A stretch of 8,538 bases of DNA, from positions 1 through 8,538 of the forward strand of contig JABDRH010000266.1 of the NCBI GenBank assembly GCA_013041835.1, given 5' to 3'. The DNA is from Desulfatitalea sp. Lineage in GTDB: Bacteria > Desulfobacterota > Desulfobacteria > Desulfobacterales > Desulfosarcinaceae. A model generated the notes under the pieces. That model made no database searches and had not been told where the DNA came from. It worked only from the letters and a program-made list of their open reading frames with translations. The position numbers and the translations under genes were made by a program. Positions 5,640-8,538 of the stretch are shown here, piece by piece (the first letter of the stretch is position 1; the number at the start of each line of letters is the position of its first letter).

Positions 5640-6163
5640 TTAATGAAATCCCGGTGGCAGATCCAGATTTGAAATTTCCGCCATTGCTTCGTCGACAAGA
5701 CGTTTGGGAAAAATTTTTAGATCTGTCGGGTTAAACTCGTATTGCGGCATATGCACTATTGCCAAGAAGGCCACCACAAAACTCTGATGACGATCTCTTT
5801 TTTTCTTTATTGGTTCTCGGTCTGTCTGTTTACTCAACCACAGTTTATGTAGTGCAAACGCCCGGGGATAATGGTTGCCGGATAGCCGTCATCTCCAATA
5901 ACCACCTGTGTAAATATAGGGGAGGAGATAAGCCACTGCAGATTGCGCACCTCAGCTGACTCCAGAGCCTCAGGACCTGCCATTTGCCTGCGTTCTTTTA
6001 CCATTACCGAACGAGGCTCCGGTTTAACTAAATCAACCATGAAACCTGTTTTATTCGTCGCCCGAAATCGTTGATGTTCTACCTTTTTAAATGAACGATC
6101 CGCTTTTTGCAGTAGCTCAATTAATCTGGTTTCCTTAGCGGTGCCATCATAATACAGCCAGAT
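5640..6163 (-). pseudogene. Nucleotidyltransferase-fold protein remnant (NTP_transf_8/GSU2403-like), truncated and frameshifted
   Basis: Two consecutive minus-strand frames form the C-terminal part of a GSU2403-family nucleotidyltransferase-fold protein. The first, from about 6163, reads IWLYYDGTAKETRLIELL, then ADRSFKKVEHQRF and GFMVDLVKPEPR, ending VVIGDDGYPATIIPG. The second continues PRAFALHKLWLSKQTDREP, then PQYEFNPTDLKIFP, and ends at the TAA at 5640-5642. The frames switch near 5861-5868, where one small indel would restore the join ATIIP..PRAFALHK. At the N-terminal side a TAA stands just before IWLYY, and the first half of the gene, including the expected catalytic GS...D motif, is missing. 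The sequence directly upstream is the broken desulfurase copy, so truncation probably came with that rearrangement. A separate functional peptide from the longest piece (starting ATG at 6040) cannot be excluded but is unlikely. Family assignment is from memory of the motif pattern. Confidence 0.7.
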
Positions 6164-6180
6164 TTAATCGGGGGACAGTC
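6164..6180. other. Junction motif between two pseudogenes (GGGGACAGTC)
   Basis: Between the nucleotidyltransferase remnant and the desulfurase fragment lies a short stretch reading TCGGGGGACAGTC. GGGGACAGTC-type motifs often border REP-associated transposons, so this may be the scar of a mobile-element event that joined the two gene pieces. The link is inferred from motif resemblance only. Confidence 0.3.
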
Positions 6181-6424
6181 GCGTCGGTATGCATCACAAT
6201 ACCGTATCGATTGATGATAGCCGCGATAACGGCAATGGGCTGAACCGGGTCCACCTCGTTGTTGGCATGCATGATGGTGATCATGATCGTGTCAGGCCGA
6301 ATGGCCTCGATCACCTCGGGGTCGTGAGGCGTGGTGCCGTTGTAGTCAAGCTATATAGGCTTTTGCATCCAAGCATGTTTTAATTGTTCAGGTCCGGTTC
6401 AACGAAGGAAACTCCCATTGGAGG
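6181..6424 (-). pseudogene. Degraded, internally deleted copy of the cysteine desulfurase 5' region
   Basis: This segment is a second copy of parts of the gene at 3394-4536. Bases 6181-6304 align to 4004-4127 (9 mismatches in 124 by my hand alignment), and 6305-6424 align without a break to 4473-4592 (17 in 120), the latter including 56 bp upstream of the start codon. Parent bases 4128-4472 are missing: a 345-bp, 115-codon in-frame deletion between the near-identical words AGGCCGAATGG and AGGCCGCATGG. The copy is dead. Codon 6 is TAG where the intact gene has TAT, the AAGGAAG ribosome site has become a T/A run, and everything after codon 178 is lost. Of 14 coding differences, 9 change an amino acid base, one is the stop and 4 are silent, as expected without selection. 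It lies 30 bp past the end of the HDOD gene. Confidence 0.93.
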
Positions 6425-6454
6425 TAATCAATTGTTCCATTCTTTTTTGTCTTC

Positions 6455-7303
6455 CTACCGGAACGTATCGGCAAATTGCTCCGCTTCGGAAAAGGCCTTT
6501 AAAAGCATCTCTTCCATCATATTCTTGCCGATACCAAAATTCTTTTCTGCTGTTTTAAGCAGACGTTCAGTGCCATCATCTTCGTCAAAATACCGTACCA
6601 GCGAGACCAGTCGTACAGCAGGATCTGCCGGTGACTGCTCAGAAAGATCATGATGACCGGCAATGGCATGAATCAGATATTCTGGCAGCTCCCACCCTTC
6701 AGCAGCCAATGCACCGATAGCCGGATGATCGTAGCCGAGTAGCGCTCGTTCCATGAAATCGATATCCGCTTCCCTATGCGCGTGCCATTTAATTAGAAGA
6801 TCTTTGTAAAGTGGGTTCTTTCCTTCGGAAATTAGTGGAATGGCCATATCTTGGAGCAAAGCCGCAGTGAAACTCTCTGCCTGAGTTGCGGCGTGTAGAT
6901 GAAGGGCTATCTGTTTGGCGAGACAGGCCCGCCGGGCCGAGGCCTGCCAGAAACGGGAGACCTCCATACAGTTCAGTTTGGGAGGAATGGTGGTAGAGAC
7001 AGCATAGGTTAAAAGCATGGATTCTAGTCGGGAGCGACCAAGAATGGTGACAGCGTGATGGATATTTGAAACTTTGGTGACTAGGCCGAAGGCGGTGGAG
7101 TTGACCAGCTGAAGGATTTTAATGTTCATGCCTGGATCCATTTGGATCTGGTCGGCGATATCCTTAATCTCAGAATGAGGATCCCGCAGCATCCCGAGAA
7201 CATTCATCACCGCCGCTGGAAAACTTTGCAGCTCATAACCACCCAACAAAGCTTTTAGTTCTTCCTTGGGGGCCGCCTTCCTTCGTTTAAAAAAATCAAA
7301 CAT
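6455..7303 (-). CDS. HDOD-domain signalling protein
   Basis: This 282-residue cytoplasmic protein is a single HDOD domain with short extensions. After a basic start (MFDFFKRRK), residues about 20-220 carry the HDOD pattern: LQSFPAAVMNVLGMLRDP, then IADQIQMDPGMNIKILQLVNS with AFG, then IHHAVTILGRSRLESML, and finally GYDHPAIGALAAEGWELP followed by AIAGHHD. Where HD phosphohydrolases have an HD pair, this protein has LLQDMAIPL with Gln for His, in line with HDOD proteins lacking phosphodiesterase activity and acting in regulation or protein interaction. The ATG is 6 bp after the stop of the channel gene. Its ribosome site GAGGAG (7315-7320) lies inside the channel's last codons with an 11-nt spacer, suggesting translational coupling. 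No kinase, GGDEF or receiver domain is attached. Its output partner is not visible in the window. Confidence 0.92.
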   Translation of the reverse strand: MFDFFKRRKAAPKEELKALLGGYELQSFPAAVMNVLGMLRDPHSEIKDIADQIQMDPGMNIKILQLVNSTAFGLVTKVSNIHHAVTILGRSRLESMLLTYAVSTTIPPKLNCMEVSRFWQASARRACLAKQIALHLHAATQAESFTAALLQDMAIPLISEGKNPLYKDLLIKWHAHREADIDFMERALLGYDHPAIGALAAEGWELPEYLIHAIAGHHDLSEQSPADPAVRLVSLVRYFDEDDGTERLLKTAEKNFGIGKNMMEEMLLKAFSEAEQFADTFR

Positions 7304-7309
7304 GGTGAA

Positions 7310-8332
7310 TCAATCTCCTCGCTTGGCCATTTTATTGGTAAAGATGGATAAAAGTCCACCGATCAGGATGTAGCCTATAAAAACCTCACAGATAGTAATA
7401 ATCCTGGCAACAGGCGTAATCGGAACAATGTCGCCAAATCCTAGAGTGGTGATGGTTACTACTGAGTAATAAAATGAAGCAATCCAGTTATCATGCTTTC
7501 CGTAATCGACCCCACAAAAAGCATAGAGAAAACTGAAAATAGCTATAATTCCAAAAACCCAAAGACACCAGCGGCCAAGGCTTCTTCCGCAATCACTGGT
7601 TATTGACCAAACGATATAAACCATGCGGTTTAATTTGCTTTCATCCCTGAATTCCTTGAGATAATTCTCATCTACAACAAAACGTCGCAGTTGATAGGCC
7701 CCGGCAAAGTTGATATCACGTATATCCACTCCGTACCATTTAGCCTTTTCATACCCTTTAACCTGGCGCAGTCGTGCATCCCGCATGTCTGCGTTATTCA
7801 TTATAGCGCTGGCAAAATTGGCGAGTGACATATCAGCCTCTCGAAAATCAGCTCCGGTACAATCCGTCTTAAAAAGCGTTGCTTCCCTCAATCTTGCTCG
7901 ATTGAGTTTGGCATGCCGTAAATCGGCCTCGGTTAAATCTGCTTTGGTAAGGGTCGCATCGGTTAGTACAGTATTGAACATCTTGGTTTTTTTCAATGTT
8001 GCCATCCCAAGACCTGCTCTTTCGGCATGGGCATCTTCCAGGTTGGCTTCCGAGAGATTAGCTGCAGTCAATTCGGCATCATTGAGTATTGCATTGACCA
8101 GGCTTGCCTTGCTAAAATCCGCTTTAAAAAGATGAGTTCCGCTAAGATCAGCCTCCGACAAATCAGCTTCGGCAAAATTGGCTCCTATGAGATTCAAGCC
8201 AGTTAAATTTTCGCCGCGCAGTGATACGCCTTTAAAATTAAGTTCTGCTGGCGGGATTATTTCGTTTGGATTGTCATGGAGCCGTGAGATAATCTTAAGT
8301 GCATCTTCTTTTGTAACGAAATTTAGGGCCAT
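7310..8332 (-). CDS. Pentapeptide-repeat protein fused to a two-TM potassium channel
   Basis: This 340-residue membrane protein has two parts. Residues about 32-190 are a long run of pentapeptide repeats (A[D/N]LxxAxL, e.g. ANFAEADLSEADLSGTHLF), which fold as a right-handed quadrilateral beta-helix and would sit in the cytoplasm. After a linker (about 191-252, with RRFVVDENYLKEFRDES) comes an Ion_trans_2 channel: TM1 at about 254-273, a pore helix near 284-295, the selectivity filter TTLGFGD at 295-301 (a variant of TVGYGD), and TM2 at about 307-331. The filter predicts a K+-selective tetramer, with the beta-helix as a possible gating or binding module. The ATG has AAAAGG at 8339-8344 with 6-nt spacing. 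It is the first gene of an operon with the HDOD gene 6 bp downstream. Similar fusions exist in other bacteria; physiological role and ligand are unknown. Confidence 0.93.
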   Translation of the reverse strand: MALNFVTKEDALKIISRLHDNPNEIIPPAELNFKGVSLRGENLTGLNLIGANFAEADLSEADLSGTHLFKADFSKASLVNAILNDAELTAANLSEANLEDAHAERAGLGMATLKKTKMFNTVLTDATLTKADLTEADLRHAKLNRARLREATLFKTDCTGADFREADMSLANFASAIMNNADMRDARLRQVKGYEKAKWYGVDIRDINFAGAYQLRRFVVDENYLKEFRDESKLNRMVYIVWSITSDCGRSLGRWCLWVFGIIAIFSFLYAFCGVDYGKHDNWIASFYYSVVTITTLGFGDIVPITPVARIITICEVFIGYILIGGLLSIFTNKMAKRGD

Positions 8333-8452
8333 GTTTTACCTTTTCTTAATCCTGGCGCAGTCAGGTCCAAGGCCTTACTCCAGCGCGCGGAGCGAACGAA
8401 GCGTTAAAAAATCCCATTGAATTTTGGCCATCTTATTTATGCAACATTGGGG
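8333..8452 (-). promoter_or_regulatory. Upstream region of the channel-HDOD operon
   Basis: The operon promoter should lie here. On the minus strand TTGCAT is followed after 17 bp by TTCAAT, a weak match to -35/-10 consensus, about 90 bp before the channel start. The stretch also contains a GC-rich CGCTTCGTTCGCTCCGCGCG block and an AAGGCCTT palindrome. No strong operator or riboswitch is evident. Confidence 0.25.
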
Positions 8453-8538
8453 TTATTCTAGAGCGGCCATGCCAAAGCCTTCGCGAATGTAATTGACAAG
8501 CGGCCGGGCGGTGAATTCCGTTCGCCAGTATCCTTTCC
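8453..8538 (-). CDS. C-terminal end of an unidentified protein, cut by the window edge
   Basis: A minus-strand frame enters from the right edge and ends at a TAA at 8453-8455, leaving 27 residues (GYWRTEFTARPL, then VNYIREGFGMAALE). Composition looks like real protein and the other two minus-strand frames look less so, but the piece is too short to identify. It lies about 120 bp upstream of the channel gene on the same strand, so it may be the preceding gene or a remnant. Confidence 0.4.
   Translation of the reverse strand, partial: KGYWRTEFTARPLVNYIREGFGMAALE

Noticed and set aside
6189..6383. 64-codon plus-strand open frame and its resemblance to a frame near 4010
   Set aside because: The resemblance is caused by the duplicated desulfurase DNA read on the wrong strand; the real signal is the minus-strand pseudogene.
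7710..8135. 141-codon plus-strand open frame opposite the pentapeptide repeats
   Set aside because: Its regular Ser/Ala/Leu pattern is only the reverse strand of the pentapeptide repeat codons.

Overview
The window looks like chromosomal DNA from a mid-GC bacterium, plausibly a deltaproteobacterium (Desulfobacterota). This is an inference from gene style: an AAA_14/DUF4143 ATPase, an NTP_transf_8-type remnant, a REP-associated transposase remnant and a pentapeptide-repeat K+ channel. No rRNA or tRNA gene was seen to anchor it.

Layout. At 1-1025 (+) is the 3' part of an AAA_14/DUF4143 ATPase, cut by the window edge. Convergent to it is a two-gene minus-strand unit, a class I SAM methyltransferase (about 1694-2350) followed by a metallo-beta-lactamase-fold hydrolase (1058-1672). 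At about 2495-2653 lies a frameshifted C-terminal remnant of a REP-associated (Y1) transposase. A small secreted protein of unknown function follows (2812-3375, +), convergent with a complete NifS/IscS-type cysteine desulfurase (3394-4536, -). Upstream of the desulfurase is a small protein of unknown function (4717-5073, -).

From about 5170 to 6454 there is no intact gene; the stretch is a scrapyard. It holds a 24-bp perfect inverted repeat forming a long hairpin (5355-5408), six tandem copies of a heptamer (5432-5473), a frameshifted and N-terminally truncated nucleotidyltransferase pseudogene (5640-6163), and an internally deleted, degraded second copy of the start and upstream region of the cysteine desulfurase gene (6181-6424). 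The last part (6455-8332, -) is a tight two-gene operon: a pentapeptide-repeat protein fused to a two-TM potassium channel, then an HDOD-domain protein. The right edge carries the last 27 codons of another minus-strand reading frame.

How the parts fit. The methyltransferase/hydrolase and channel/HDOD pairs look like operons. The genes otherwise show no common pathway, and I see no complete defence system, prophage or biosynthetic cluster. The most unusual material is the 5.2-6.45 kb region, where a partial desulfurase duplication, a second pseudogene, REP-like GC motifs, a large palindrome and a heptamer array sit together. The channel-HDOD pairing is the best candidate for an under-described functional unit.
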